Origin: Lineus longissimus | Taxonomy: Eukaryota; Nemertea; Pilidiophora; Heteronemertea; Lineidae | Assembly (NCBI RefSeq): GCF_910592395.1 | Contig: NC_088314.1 | Span: forward strand, 20,356,070-20,420,069 | Direction: 5' to 3' | Length of the DNA: 64,000 nt | Shown here: one piece after another, positions 12,881 to 26,500 of the stretch | Position numbering within the stretch: the stretch's first letter is position 1 | How the letters are laid out: each line of letters starts with the position of its first letter | Made by a program: the position numbers and the translations under genes | Notes under the pieces: model-generated | What the model was told of the DNA's origin: nothing | The model's input: the letters and a program-made list of their open reading frames with translations, nothing else | Database searches by the model: none

Positions 12881-13633
12881 GGCAAAGGTTGATTGTTTCG
12901 ACATCCCACAGACAGAAAGATATTGGGATTTCACCAATCGCAATGGCAGTTGCCTGTACCATGACAGAAGACGGACGAAATGGTGCGAGACCTTTAAGAT
13001 CTTGCAATATGCCTTTGTCATACATGTACAACCTAACAATATGAGACAAGAGACAAGATTTTAATATCAATTATGTTTACTCAAGTTAAACATGATCATG
13101 ATCATGCCACAGTAATTACACAGACGGCGTTGATAAATAAGTTGAAATATCACATGTACCCAGTCATACAATAAATCTGAAATTGCCACATTTCTCAATT
13201 CAGTTGATATCAGTTGCACATCAGTTATAATGTTGATAGTTCAGAAGAAAATATCAACCAGTCCACAGTTTTAGGCAAACAATAAGGCCACAAAGAAAGC
13301 GAGGCATGCAGTGACCCAATGCACCAAAATGGGTAGTAGGTGCCAACTACAAGCTTTTGATAATATTGTTTTCAAAAATCAAGGTTTTTAAGACATCAAC
13401 ACCCAGGAATCTTCATCAACAACAAAAACTTTCAATCAAAACAAATTTTTAATCAAGTGACACAGTCAATTTGCCAATAAACAATACTTCTAAATGCAAA
13501 ATGGCCAAATAGCACCAAAGTCTGACATTCAATGCAATACTGTATATTAAAACAATAAGCAAAATATCAGAGAACAACAAGAAAATCATCGACAAGAAAA
13601 CAAAACATACTACATCCAACTGTTGAGGTCACC

Positions 13634-16600
13634 TCAACATTCTAAAACAGTCACCCCATTCTCATCATCATCATCATCATCATCACTATCATCTCCAAAC
13701 GTATCCTGCTGCAGCCCAAGATTCTGCGACCGTGCAACCGCCATCGCTGCAACATTCGACGTAAATGCCAAATTGGCTCCGCAAACACGCTCCAATTTAT
13801 CTTCAATGCGTTCTCTGTCCATATCAGGGTCGAGTAGAGGCTGTGGATTGAGAGCTTTGATGGAGCTATCTTCATCTTCAGGGCTGTCGGGTAGGATATC
13901 AAAACTGCCACTGCTCTCACTCTCGGCCATCGTAGACTTTGGTATCAGCTCAAAACTGGGACTTTCACTGCTGATACTCTGAGATATTCGTCCACTTGAT
14001 TGACGGCGACTACCCTGCACCACATCACCCAATGAATAATTACTACCGTCGCTCAGCACCATGCTGCCCTCTTTTGACTGTTGTTCATCTATCACCTGCC
14101 AGCTGGCGCTACTAGACGGTGTAGTATCATCTAGAACCTGCCAACTACAACTTCCACTTGCACTTGATGGTGTATCATTCTTACTCGGTCCTGGCACAAG
14201 AACATCAGGGAAAGACATATCAGGCTTTGATTTTGCAAAAACAGATTTGTTCAGATCGCCAGAGTTTTCATGACCCTGTTTCAATCCATCTCCATGGGCC
14301 ATGTCTTCCTCATTGCTCCCCTTTGATCCATCCAATGTTTCGACGCTTGCCTTCAATGTTTCAACACTCGTATCCAAGTCAACACCCCCATCATGACTAA
14401 GACTCAACTCGTCTCCTTCTTCAGCTTCAGCTTCATTTTCTCCTTTGACGACCTTCACCTCTTCACCTTTCACCACCTCCTGCTGACCTTTCATACGTTC
14501 CATGGCAACTTGCTCCCTTCTTTCTCTCTCAGCTGCCTTGATATTGATGACAGACCGCAGCTCGTTTAACAAACGTTTGGCCTCTTCCTTCTCTCGCTTC
14601 TTTTTGGCCTGGAGGAAAAGAAGATATTTTATTCACCAAAACACTTTGAATACCTCAATATGGAGGCGTAAATCTTACTCAATACTAAATCAAAATTGTT
14701 AGCAAGTAGAGTCTACAATCAGGCAAGGATGGCCAAAGAGTGAGTTGTAACCTGATCAAGCTATTTCCTTGTTGTACTAGCACTGTCTAAAGGCTGACAG
14801 AGATAGTACAACAAGGACATGGTTGGGATTAGGATGCCAGCTTACCTTTTCCTCCGGTGTGAGGAACTCGTCCCAGCTGAAGTCTCGCTGGATTTCATCA
14901 ACGTCGTCAGTGTAGGCTTCAAACACCTCATCTTGGATGAGGGGGCTGTCCAACTTGATCAGAGGGATTGGTTTTATGTCTGCAGCCGAGGCTGATGGTG
15001 TGGGTGTCTCAACATTGGAAACTGAAATTTTATAGAAGACAGACTCAACTTGAAAGATGAAGCATAACTTGAATGATACCTACACCAGAACAGACAAAGC
15101 TAACAGAAGCACCAAAATATTGTATAAAGAGCCAATGAGAAGCCTCTTATTCTTTATCTTAGCCTTCGACGACAGCATCGAATTCTGAAGTCGGTGGATA
15201 TCACAGAAGAGGCCGTAGCCTTTAGATCTTCCTCCGTTCCCAGTATCTTGTGGACATCTCGGCCAGCTGACCAGCTTGTTTTCCACTGGGACCTGAACAA
15301 AGAGCAGTTTTGGAGGATATGTCGGGTATAATGGTCTGTTTTTCTTGTTTATGTTGTTCTGAATAGAGAGGTGTCCCCTAAGGGAGGTTCCTCTGTACTT
15401 ATGAATTTACCTGTTTGAGAGTGTTGGTTCACGTCAAACATTTTCTCTAATCGCGCCAGGCCTTCCTCCCAGCATCCCCGGCATGCATCGAGGTCCATCT
15501 TCATGATCTGGTACTCAGAGAGGATGCTGACCTCAAGGTTACGCTTCTCTGAGGGCTCCATTGCTTGTATTGTGTCCTGCACATCCCTCACCCTGAAAAT
15601 ATTTTCGATTTTGTTTCATCATCATCATCCTCATCATCAATACAGCAACATCTCACTTGTATTTTTGAAAAAATTCTGCGATTTTTCAAAAAAACACTTA
15701 TTCATTTGAAGAAAAGAATGGAGAATACTAGTACTACAGCAGCTTCAAGTTTTCCAACACAAAAATATATTGTCAATGTAAGTGACGATGTAGAAACAGG
15801 GAATCGATAGGGATACCGTTACATACTCTGCTCTCCAAGCGCAAAGAGACGATGACTACACCGAGACCTCACTCAGAAGATAAGATAACACAGGGTCAGA
15901 TATTGATAATCCATTCTCTGATCAATTGGGTGAAGGCAAGTCCATCAACATAGTACCTACCTCTTCAACAATGACAGTAAGTGCAATTCCAAACTGTGGA
16001 CAGCCACGTGAACGTTTTCTTGGGGAGTCTTTGCCAACGGCAGTATCCCAGCACTACTTCTACGCCTCTCCAACACGGAACATTTGTGGAATTCATACAG
16101 CCTCTGCAGCGTACCCACACCATCTTGTAGCTTGCTGATCAGTTCTCGCAACATCTGAACGTAAACCAACTTCTTATCTGCAAATAAAAAGAGAGATTTT
16201 CGAATTGCTGATTAAGATCTCATCACTGACACACCAATATACATCTTTGTATCTTCCCTTTCTTTTCACTGACGTTTTCATAGATCTTGTCATATTTCAA
16301 GGAAATAACATCATGACAGGGGCAGAAATACTAGGAGGCACACAGCGATGATATTCAGTATATAACTTCGAGCCAATGGGTGATATGAATAAAGACTAGC
16401 AAATGCTTTTACTCCGGTTTTGAACAGGAAGGCCTCGTGTAAATGTACATGGAGATTTAAATAAAAGCATTTGCTAGTCTTTATTCATATCACCCAATGT
16501 TCTGAACTCAAGGTAGGCGTCAAAGGCCAAAATTTAACCATTGTCAGACCATGGACTATGGTGGATTCACCTTCTACAACCTGAAGATGAAGAAGTCGCT

Positions 16601-19600
16601 GTCTGAGTGAATGGAGACAGGAGATATAGAAAACAACAACAGTTTTACAAACTGATGCAACCTTTTTTCTTACTTTGCTTGTTGCTGCGGTTTGGTCTCT
16701 CTAAGTCACTGACATGGCTTAAGGCAAATCTCCGCGTGTACTCGGAAAACTGTAACTCACACAGCTGACACATCGCCTGGAAAATGAAGCAATTTGCATT
16801 TGATTGAAATTGCTCAAGACACAATGATATACATGGAAATGGAATGGCAAGGTCTTTGTTTCATCTCCGATGCTATGATATGCAAGTAAACGGTTCAATG
16901 TCCAGATTAATGGCAAGTGGATCAACATTGTGGACAACAGATAATAGAGGACTGACGAAGACATCAGACGAAACATGACTTAAACTCACCAGGCAAGTTG
17001 GTAAGTTGATATCTAGCTGTCAATGCAACAGTAAGAAAGTGTTTGTTGTGACTGATGATCTCACACACACTCGCAGAACATCTTAAAACCTGAAAATAAC
17101 TGGTGTAATTTCAAGAATGCACCAACCTTGAGGGCAGCTAAAGCATAATCATCTGTTGCCTCCATTAGTTTGGCCTCAGCTTCCTTGCTATTCAGGGTTA
17201 TTGAGAGACATGGTCCATACTCGTCAAGTGATATGTTAGCGATATAGTTGCTGGAGTTGTCAATCTCAGGCAATAAAGGGCATCTTATGAGGTGTTGAGG
17301 AAGATTAGAATAGACTGTCATCACACAAAAATCACCCTCCTTGTTCCAACCTATCATTTTTAATTGCCAGTTTGTCCTGGCTGCTTGTCCTCATTGGAAA
17401 GTTTTTATGATGACTATTTAAACACACTGCTGCAGTTGTCAAATGACATCCTGCAGCCGCAATCAGTCCTATATGGCCATTTCAAAAGGATACACATCTA
17501 ATAAAATGCATGTTGCTCTTTTATGGATGAGCATGATGTCCCTCGACACATGGAACAGGATCTGTCTGAGTTGGGGAGACTGGCGCAGGCTGCCTTTCTG
17601 TGAGGACTGCTCTAACCTGGTCACGGGCGATAAAGCCGACACCCTGAAAACACAAGAAAGAATCAAATTCGTGCAATTAAGTTTTCTGACTCAGATCACG
17701 TTACCTTCTGCTTTCATTCTTTGTCTTTGGCTGTTGCAGGTGTGACAAGTTTCTGGCACAGGAGAGGACAGTACAAATACTCGGAATCAAACAGGCCAAG
17801 TGGCTCTATCTTTCATTTTGCCAATTCAGCTTTGAGGATTTTAGTTCAAAGTGGGCTACACATTTCAATGTGCCGCCATCTTTGAACTAAACACCCCTCA
17901 CATTGATGCCAAGGTGCTCCGTCAGGTATAGAGAATTTGATTTGAAGAACGGTGTGGAGGAGCTTGGATTCCTACTCCCTCGCAACCCACCCAGCAGCCC
18001 AGACACAGACCTATGTGGACCATTTTCATCTACTATGCTTAGAACCTCAGTCAGAGCCACACTTACATAGTAAATCCTCTATTGATCAGCTCCATCTCCT
18101 GAATAAAGCGCACAGACTTTTTCATATACTGCGACAGAGCAGTTGCGAGGATCAGATACATCTGTAGTTGCTGCATCATCTGCAGCCAGGCAGCGTTGTG
18201 TCTCCACAGGAACAGATAGAGGACCGTTGTCGGAATAAGGTAGAACGCCATGACGAGGCCAGCGCAGATGTCTGTGAAGACATACCAGTTGGGCAATTGC
18301 AAGGTGATCAAGCGGTGGACTAGGTAAGCCAGGACAATCGCCCAGTGACTCCAGACCCTGCAGTGGAAAGAGAACTATAAATCATATTGATTAAATACTG
18401 TTGCAGAACAAACTGTCAGGTCACTCACAGTCTTTCAATCAAGATCAAGATCTCAACAAGTCTTACCTCAACACCTTACTCAGCGTTAATTCATGCGGGT
18501 TCTTCTTCTTCGGTTGTTCTCCTTCTTTTGGCAACGCAACGAAATTTTCCAGAAAGGCAGCGTCATCTTCCACGAGCGCTTTACTCCTTGCTACTGTCTG
18601 GGTCACTATGGTTTTATAGTGGGCATCCTTGGAAAAAGAATTGAGAAATACACATGTACATGAACAGAACGTGAGCAACCACTTTTGAACATTGGGCAAT
18701 TTTCAGTGGAAAGAGCGCTTTATTAAGTGTATATCATTATCATCATTATTAACATTCTCTGGAGCTCCCGAGACCCCAGACCTTAGAACCTTGGCCCATG
18801 TAGAATAAGTACCTGTTCATGGACCGCTTTCTGGTAACACCCGACAATCCTGGAGATGGCGCCATTCTTCAAAGCGGAGAACCATTCACCTTTTGGCTGG
18901 AAAAGAAACAAAAATGTGAGGCAGGATGGGATATTTTGTTGGGGATGAAAATATCACCAGTCCAGACTCGGTCCTCTAAATGGCTGTATGATGCTGGAAA
19001 AGTCTAGAGCTTGAGTTAGGAATGTAATATTGGAAATGTTGCAAAATTCCTCACAGTCACACTCGGACTAGGCAGTAGGCTACAGGACAAAAAGCCGGAA
19101 TAAACCAACGCCAAATTCACCCATTAACAAAACATGTCCAAGGCTGGGAGCTGAATTTACGGACACATTCATGATAAAAACATTACAAACCTTGGTAACC
19201 TCCTGAACAAACTGATCAGCGGATGTCTTTGCATGTATTTTCTCCGCATGGATGTCATCTTTACTGAAGCCAACATCTTGCAGGTGTTGAAACAAGGCAG
19301 AATTCTCAAAGTGAAATGAAAAGATTTTACATCATTTTTAAGTTTTTGGAGAACAAAATGAAAATCTTATTCTGTAGGGCCAAAAAGATCAGGATAGCCA
19401 GACCCGAGACAGAGTCAGTATTACTATTACACCTCCCTGGTTACAATGACTTTGACAGATCAACACACGTGTCGTTGTTTACATATAAAAACGGCCACGC
19501 CCAGTAGGCCTATCACGTGCGCGCTGTCAATCATTCGGGCGCACGACAAGGACATGACTCCACGTCGTCTGCTTTTCGAAATGCACTGCATGAAAATGGC

Positions 19601-19793
19601 TAACGAAATGACCAGGACCATGAAATAAAGAGCTCGTGGGCGCGACCAGTACCACACACATTGCCAAAGAAATGATCTAATGGTTCACTGATGATTAATG
19701 ATTTAAATAAACACATATTTGATCATTTTACGAACATGAATATGGATGAAATTCGATTATTTGTACCTCAAAAATAACTTCTTCGTCGGACAT
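13634..19793 (-). CDS. VEZT: Vezatin, adherens-junction transmembrane protein
   Basis: Exons in transcript order: 19793-19767, 19304-19191, 18896-18813, 18627-18467, 18357-18067, 17643-17494, 17283-17127, 16776-16674, 16177-15961, 15592-15411, 15021-14846, 14608-13634. The total is 2,637 nt, or 878 residues (human vezatin about 780). It starts MSDEEVIFENSALFQHLQD, like the vezatin N-terminus. Residues ~129-225 hold two hydrophobic membrane segments and end FIQEMELINRGFT, a vezatin signature. The segments ENVHVAVHSLELHLLSLLKR and CWEEGLARLEKMFD match its helical middle. FTSNVAAMAVARSQNLGLQQ with TFGDD matches the conserved C-terminus, followed by a poly-Asp tail from a GAT repeat. In known animals vezatin links cadherin-catenin junctions to myosin VIIA. 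The fifth intron has U12-type signals. Head-to-head with the CFAP92-like gene. Confidence 0.92.
13660..13690 (-). repeat. Trinucleotide repeat coding poly-Asp in vezatin
   Basis: (CAT)n on the plus strand reads as a run of Asp codons near the vezatin C-terminus, just after TFGDD. Vertebrate vezatin is acidic at the same place, so the character is conserved even if the repeat length is not. Confidence 0.8.
16378..16495. mobile_element. 118 bp MITE-like element, 34 bp perfect inverted repeats (copy 1)
   Basis: The left arm starts GGGTGATATGAATAAAGACT (16378-16411). The right arm at 16462-16495 is its exact reverse complement. AAT flanks both ends. It lies in a vezatin intron. A second copy is at 33233-33349. 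Each arm carries AATAAA, so the element places a polyadenylation hexamer on both strands. Confidence 0.95.
17284..17493 (-). other. U12-type (minor spliceosome) intron in vezatin
   Basis: On the minus strand the donor reads GTATCCTTTT and the acceptor end reads TTCCTCAACACCTCATAAG. These fit the U12 donor consensus RTATCCTTT and branch-site consensus TTCCTTRAC placed 10-15 nt before the acceptor. The junction restores ILLDV-CPLLPEIDNSSNYI, which aligns without gaps to the vezatin family. Confidence 0.8.
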
Positions 19794-20530
19794 TGTGCAC
19801 TACGTCATCAAGTTTTGTGTGGGTATTTTCAAAAACGCGGAACGAACGTGAACGTGGTCGGCAAATCACGGCGAAGTCTGATTGTATTCAAATCACAACA
19901 AAACGGGATACTGTCTTCATTTGGTTATCGATTTTTCGGGATAGCAGAATTATTTTACACTATCAATGCTACTGCAGTTATTCCATGTATTCCTACCTAA
20001 AACCAATACATTTCCTCCTGGGCCCGGTGTAACATCTGTGGTTGTTCCCTATGTGTCAGTGTTTCCAAACAATAGGCAGCTAGAGAGACCACGACTTTTC
20101 AATAGGGGGGATACACAGAAAAACTTGTCAATCTATTTTTGAGCGTTCCCAAACAATGAGGGGAAACACTCAAAAACAGAAACACTCAAAAACAGAAACA
20201 CTCAAAAACAGAAACACTCAAAAACAGAAACACTCAAAAACAGAAACACTCAAAAACATTACACCGGTTGTTCAAAAGCACAAAAGTCCCGTTATCCATA
20301 ACGGTATTCTTAAGGCCCCCCCCCCCCCCCCCACTTCCATAGTCAAGGGGGCCGCAGGCGCGTTCCCGATTTTTCGGGAAAAGGGGGTTAATTTTCACTC
20401 TTGTTTCGGGGAAAAATCCCCGAAAAATCAATAAAATAGGGGTGTTATTACTGCTATTTTCCCTTCAAAAACTGAAAATAGGAGTATATTTTCTCATGTT
20501 TTCCTTCCCTGGGTCTTCTGAGGATCCTCA
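19768..20530. promoter_or_regulatory. Shared 5' region of vezatin (-) and CFAP92-like gene (+)
   Basis: The vezatin start codon is at 19793 on the minus strand, and the CFAP92-like gene reads away on the plus strand. The interval contains a 16 bp tandem repeat at 20163-20263, a 17-C run near 20318 and GC-rich inverted segments near 20345-20425 (cccgatttttcgggaa and cggggaaaaatccccg). A bidirectional promoter is inferred from orientation. No core promoter element was identified. Confidence 0.4.
20163..20263 (+). repeat. 16 bp tandem repeat, six copies
   Basis: The unit is CACTCAAAAACAGAAA, repeated six times with almost no change, between the vezatin and CFAP92-like genes. Confidence 0.95.
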
Positions 20531-23500
20531 GCAGCAAGGAGATGATGTTCAGGAACACGTTATGCATTTCCATGAAGATCCTGATGGGGATGTGAACTTT
20601 GCTGCTCCAGAAGTGCAGACCCACCTTAGACATGTTGCTCAGGAAGCCCTTGATGATGATGAAGAGGAAACACAGCCTGCTATCACCAAGGTATCAAACA
20701 CAATCCTCGGAGTAGGGATCCAAGACTCCCTTCAATAACGGGGGTAAGTTCAAATCCTTCCTTCAAATAGGGGGTCAATTTCCTCACAAAAGCCCGCAAA
20801 TAGGGGGTACAAAAAAATGCGGTTTCCTTCCATTAGGGGGTGATTTTAAAACTTGGGAACAAGCCTATGTACCGCCTAAATATTATAAGGGGAGTGGGGG
20901 GGGGGGGCGGGTCTTAAGGACGTTATCTCTTTCAGTTAATCCCAGCAAAATGTTCACGTTATGACTTAACGGCGCTGTTAAAGCTAACAAGGTTTTGAAG
21001 AACTCAGCCTTGAACTTCAGCGCAACGCTCGCCACTAACGGCCGCTTCAGTAACGTGTGCGAGGGGAGGAGCATACGACTGACTCTGGGGATTCCCCGAA
21101 CTGGCGGGTGTCGTCGCGCGCGCTCCAACAATTCAAATATCGCGCCAAATTGTACTTTCTTCCTCGATTACACTGTTGTAGCAACAAGGACTGCTCACAT
21201 TAAGTTGTCTAAATACGCAGAGTTTACTGTTGTTTAAAGTGTTTATTATCGGCTTAAAATCAATTTTGTGACTGAAAACTATATGAGAAAGAATAGTAAA
21301 ACATTTTATAGCAAATTGCATATTTCGATTTATAATTTTTGCACTTTTACTGATGTATATTTTTTCGCACCTGGACATGGTGGAGCTGTTCTTTGGTCTT
21401 GAGTAACTTGGAAATATCACGAAAAAGGACCACTTTCAAACTCATGTTTTTATTATTTATGATGTGATTAAGTAAAAAATAAGGTATTGCACGGAAAGGT
21501 AATTGACCTTAGATGCATTGAAAGTATATACTTGAGAAATCAGTTTTGTGGATTTTGTTGTAATTTCGATGAATATGACGACGGATTTTCTCAATTTCTG
21601 CTGTCAAAGTACTCAAAGTCAAGTGCAGTGGACAACGTTTACTTGCAGGCAAGCAATGACTAATGTCATTATCAATTATTGGCAATGCAACGTCTGAGTA
21701 GGCCTACTGTGTAGCAGTGTAGTGATGACACACTGGACAGTGATGACCGTCAACTCAAACCCTCGCCCCCCCCTGCCCCCAGGGCCAGGCCGAGCTAACA
21801 TTTTTCCTCCTCTTGTCAGACAACACTTCTCTTCATCATTTTTCAGATGCCTGCAGATGGGGAGAACGAGTCTCCTGCCCCATTGCAAGATGATCAGGCA
21901 GGCCACGGCAGTGAGTCCGAACAACCAGCTTCTGATACCACAGTCAACACGGGGGTAAAGTCTCCAACCCTGTCGTCGGAAGAAAAACTTAAATCTGCCA
22001 GTGCCAGTAGTCATGTCTCTGAGGAAAGACCAAAATCTGCTACAAGCCATCCGAGTTCTGATGACCAGAAAAGCTCTGGGTTAAACCGTTCTCAAACTCA
22101 GAGTAGAGGTGCTAGTGAAAGTCCCACACGCCCGAAGAGTAACGCTTCAGGAGAAATCAAGTTTGAGGCAAAACCCAAATCATCCCGGAAGAAGAAACAG
22201 CTGCCTCCTGATGCCCATAAAGTCACTTTTACCGTGACGATAGCGTTGGCATTCCCAACAGGTGAGATCTCATCTTCATCTCTTGACCTCTTTTTATTTC
22301 TTGTCAGAACCCATATAAAAATTCTCTGCAAAGCACTGAATTTCTTGCACTCGTTTGCTGTAAATCTCGCACAAATTTTGAAAAGGACTTATCTGAGCTC
22401 CCAATGAACGGAGTACTTTTCTATGTGATTATCATGATCGATTTTTCTTCTTGTCATGACTGTATTGACGACAGTGATGCGTGACATTGTTGATTTCTTT
22501 TACCATTCAATATCAATGTTGAGTTTTCAACTTCTACCAGGCAGGGAGTCTATCATTATGGCTCTCTGGCAGTCAATGATAAAGTTCCTAATGTGTTTTC
22601 ATGTTGCCGGGCAACTGAGTTATGGTTGCAACTTTGGTTACTTTATTGGATATTCGATCTGTCAACATTTTTTTTAAATCTTGAGAAAGCTCACTTGCTT
22701 ATGAAGTTTATTACCAAGAGAAGTCATAACTGCACTACTGAGGGACAACATATGCATATTTACTTAATTACTTATCATTTGGGAAGTGCTAGCTATAACA
22801 TGTATGAATAAGAACTCACATTTTGTATTTTTTTCCATTTCATTACCTGGTACTTGTAAAACTTCTCTCTCTCCTTCCCAAATACCTGATTGCGTCTTAT
22901 TTCTCTTAGATCTAGAAATAGAGGGCAGCACTGCTGCAACGCCAGACCGAACGCCAGGTAGTACTTGTTAGTCCTGCATGCAACATCACCATCGCTTTAG
23001 ATGAACTAGCGCTATTGCTCTAGCATGTTTAGCGCTTTATATGCTTTACCATTCCTTGTTCATTTCACCGGTTACATCGGGTTTCTGCTCGCAATAGATA
23101 GCCAGGGTACAAAACTGAAAAATTTTGTGAAAAGGAAAAAAATTAACAGCCTCGTGCCGTAAGAAAGAAAAGAGAGACATTAAGAAAGTTTCTTCAGTTT
23201 ACGTTTCCATCAGCTTACAGTGGAACCTCTCTAATAGCGGACACCCCTGTAAGCTGGACACCTCTCTATTGTACAGATTTGGGTTCCAAAAGGATCATTT
23301 TCATTCAATTTGACCCCTATAATCAGGACACCTCTGAAGCCATAGGAACGCAACTCTCAGTGGACAGGGTGTCTCAGAGAGACTCTACATGAACTGTAAC
23401 TGGCTATAAATGAAAATTTCCGCCTGGCAGAAGCCCTGATGTGTGTATTATTGTTCTTGCATGTATTGTTTATACCTTCCTTATCCTTGTGCATGCTTCA

Positions 23501-26500
23501 AGACCACACTAGTCAATCCTCCAACGGGTATGTTCAGTTTGATGATGCTCCACACTTCATAAGTTTATAATGTTCTTCAGTTATAATGCGATAGCCTCGA
23601 CAGGGTGGGCTACTGATAAGGCTTTGGTTTCAGCCCTGGTGATGTGGTCTGTAATTATGGGCCCGTTGGGTTCCTTACTTACTAAGTTCCAAGGACAAAT
23701 GCATAAGATATTCCCAGTAATAACATTATGCTACCTTCATTGCCCTTGCTAATCTCCACCTACATGTAGGTCTCTTTCCCTGGGTATGTCATAGCCTAGC
23801 TCTCATTACATGTACTTAGCAGGATACAGTAAATTACCGATTTTATGCAATTTGACCATAAAATCGACTCCAGTCCGAGAAATCATAAGTAGTCCGTTGA
23901 TATTCATGTTGCCTGCTAACAAACTGTGCCAATCGATTATTAATTAGCTGTAGACACATAATTAGCCCCCTGACGATGCTTACAATCAAGTCAGATTGAA
24001 TAATTGATAGGTTGATTTGTGTGGATAATGGGTCATTGATGGCATGCCAGTGATGCGTAATATGGAAGATGATGGTTTGTTTATAAGCTACATTGTATTA
24101 GGCCATTCAAATGATATCGCTGGATGCCTAAAGGCGTGGATTCAGGGGGTGGTGTGTGGGTGGCCCCTCCAAGAAAGGAGATTTTCACTTGAAGCTGATC
24201 CAGACTTGGTTAGAAAAACTCTATTGCCATGTGTTTGGTGGAAAGTTAAAATGTGATTGGGAGGTCAAAAATAGAAAAACGTAACCTTTTGCACAAAGCT
24301 GCTTGGAGACCCGTTAGGCGGCCTGGTGGTTTTCTGGTCCAGCTTGGGGCCCCAACAGGCTGCTTAAAGTGGTTTGAAAGCCCTGATGTACATGTACGTG
24401 TAACACTAAAGAGTTCAGTTGTAATAAGTAGTGTTTCCATTCCAGGTGATTTGGTATAATTCTCACGATCAATGCTTAAATTAGAAATATTCCTACATCA
24501 TGAATTTGATCTACTTCAGTCCAAGATGACGACCAACCTGATATGCGTGAGCTCATCAAGAAGAAGAAGCGTGTTGTGGAGGCGCCACGCGCACAGAACT
24601 ACTACCATTGTGAATATTACCTGTTACCCACGGATACAGAGCCGGTTAAGACAGATATTGTCACGTTCGGTATGGCGGCCAAGCTTTATACAGAGCGACA
24701 GGAACCTCGGGTGTTGAAGACATGGCAGGATGGAGACCAGACCTGGGTCTCTTGGACTCACAGGTATACTGTCCCCTGTGATGCTGTTCAGTTGTCTTGA
24801 CTGAGGCCACCTTGGTTCCGCTGTAATTGGCATGTTAAGTCGTGCACTGACCTTTCCCAACCTACGACATCCCATCGATGTTTGGTGGTGATGACTTGTC
24901 CCATTAGAAATAGTTTTTTGAGTTCTAAACCTGACTCTGACACGCAGCAGCCATGAGATGTGTCTTATCAAGGATTTCTAACATGATCCGTTTATCTCTT
25001 ACTAACAGCCACAACGTGGTCGTAACTGATGAACTTCTCTGTGAGCTCTACAAACATCGGCTGGAGCTCAGGATCTGGGACACAAAGGAGAAATGCTCAA
25101 CGAGGGCAAGGTTTGATCGCCCGAAAGCCTTCAGACTTCCACAAGCCAAGCCTGGTAAGTGCGAGAAGTAAGGAATGGTGATCAGAAGGTCTTGAGTTTG
25201 AGGCTTGGCCACACGGTACTTTCAACTGGCCTGAAATGGTCAAGTGTAGCACAGTTTGTGCACTCCTTGGGTCTACTAAAGGCCTCTTAACTAGGTTGGC
25301 AAATACATTTCAAGCACTTTGGTACAGTATAAAGCGCTTGGTCACTCAGTGATGCACCTTGTGTGAAATTACTTGTTCCTGTGTTCAGATCCTTTGCCAT
25401 CGAGGTTCTCACGTCTTAGCAATCTTTTCTATTTTTTGTACAATCAATATTCTTTGTTGATAGGTGAGGATGCAGATGACATCGGTGGCGTGAAGACCAT
25501 GGTCATCAAACAATCGCGATGTTTCCTGAAAATGCAACCGAGGAAGTCCTACATAGACCGCCCCCTTCCATCGCAAACGCAAATCGCATTTGACGCTCTC
25601 GAAGTCCAGGCATCCTTGGAGAAGACGAGCCGAAAGAGTACGCCTGCGGGAAAGGGCGACAAGAAACCACCTGGGACTGGGAAAGACACAGAAGACTCAC
25701 CAAAGACGCCGGGCTCAGGCAAGGAAAGTCCAACCCCAACTGCCCTTGTTGCTGTCCCTAGTGGAGAAAACTTGGGGGGAAGGTGCGTATTTTTTCGATC
25801 ATTAAATTCTTAGCTTTCTTGATGTTATAAATTGTGCTGTAACCCTACTATGAGTCTGTCCCTAGCTTTTCAAGTTCGTCATCCAGACTCTCGACTTTGA
25901 TGGAATGATAATTTTCTTGTTACAGGAGTTTCAGTAGGCTTGGCAAACTAGCCGGTGTTGGTCCACCAAAAGAACCGAAAGAACCAAAACCAGGCCGGGA
26001 GCGAGCACCGAAACCCCCGCCAAAATCAAAGAGCCGGAATAAAGAGAATGCCTCGACGAAGGCGTCAACAAAGGCACCGACTCCGGCACCAGTGCCTAAG
26101 AAACCTGGTACAGCAGAGACACAGCAGGCGCAAACATGGCCGGCAGCTAAGTCGGACACAAAATCACCAAACGTTGGTGATCAGGGTGAGTTGTTTGCCT
26201 TCTTCACAATCGAGTTTCCTCCCAAAGGTGCAAATTGCCTCATAAGTGTCAGGGCCTGGTTACTCGGCACTGACATTAACTAGCCGTAATATTTTGAACT
26301 CACTTGGGCTTTGTTCATGCATTTCAGCTTCAACTAATCATCAGGCTTATGGCAAATGTGTTATTCCTGTTCCATTTTTCTCACAGCTGCAACCGTAGAA
26401 GACAGCCCTGTAAAGCACTCCACCCAAACCAGGCCGAACAAAAAGGCTGAGGCCGCAGCTCTGGCAGCCCTAGAGCACACAAAGAAGTATGGCGTCGCCA

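Larger units (their letters stand above)
11164..13633. other. Tail-to-tail interval between AUH and vezatin
   Basis: It holds the AUH 3' UTR with a candidate AATAAA at 11644-11649, a 40 bp triplicate at 11485-11606, and a cluster of GATAACCAGCTGG repeat units at 11830-12880. The right part is presumably vezatin 3' UTR. No clean polyadenylation signal for vezatin was picked out; ATTAAA-like sites on the minus strand occur near 13050 and 13447. No exon was recognised. Confidence 0.6.

Noticed and set aside
14061-14400. Plus-strand frames opposite the last vezatin exon
   Set aside because: Shadows of real minus-strand coding sequence that continues in frame to the conserved vezatin C-terminus.
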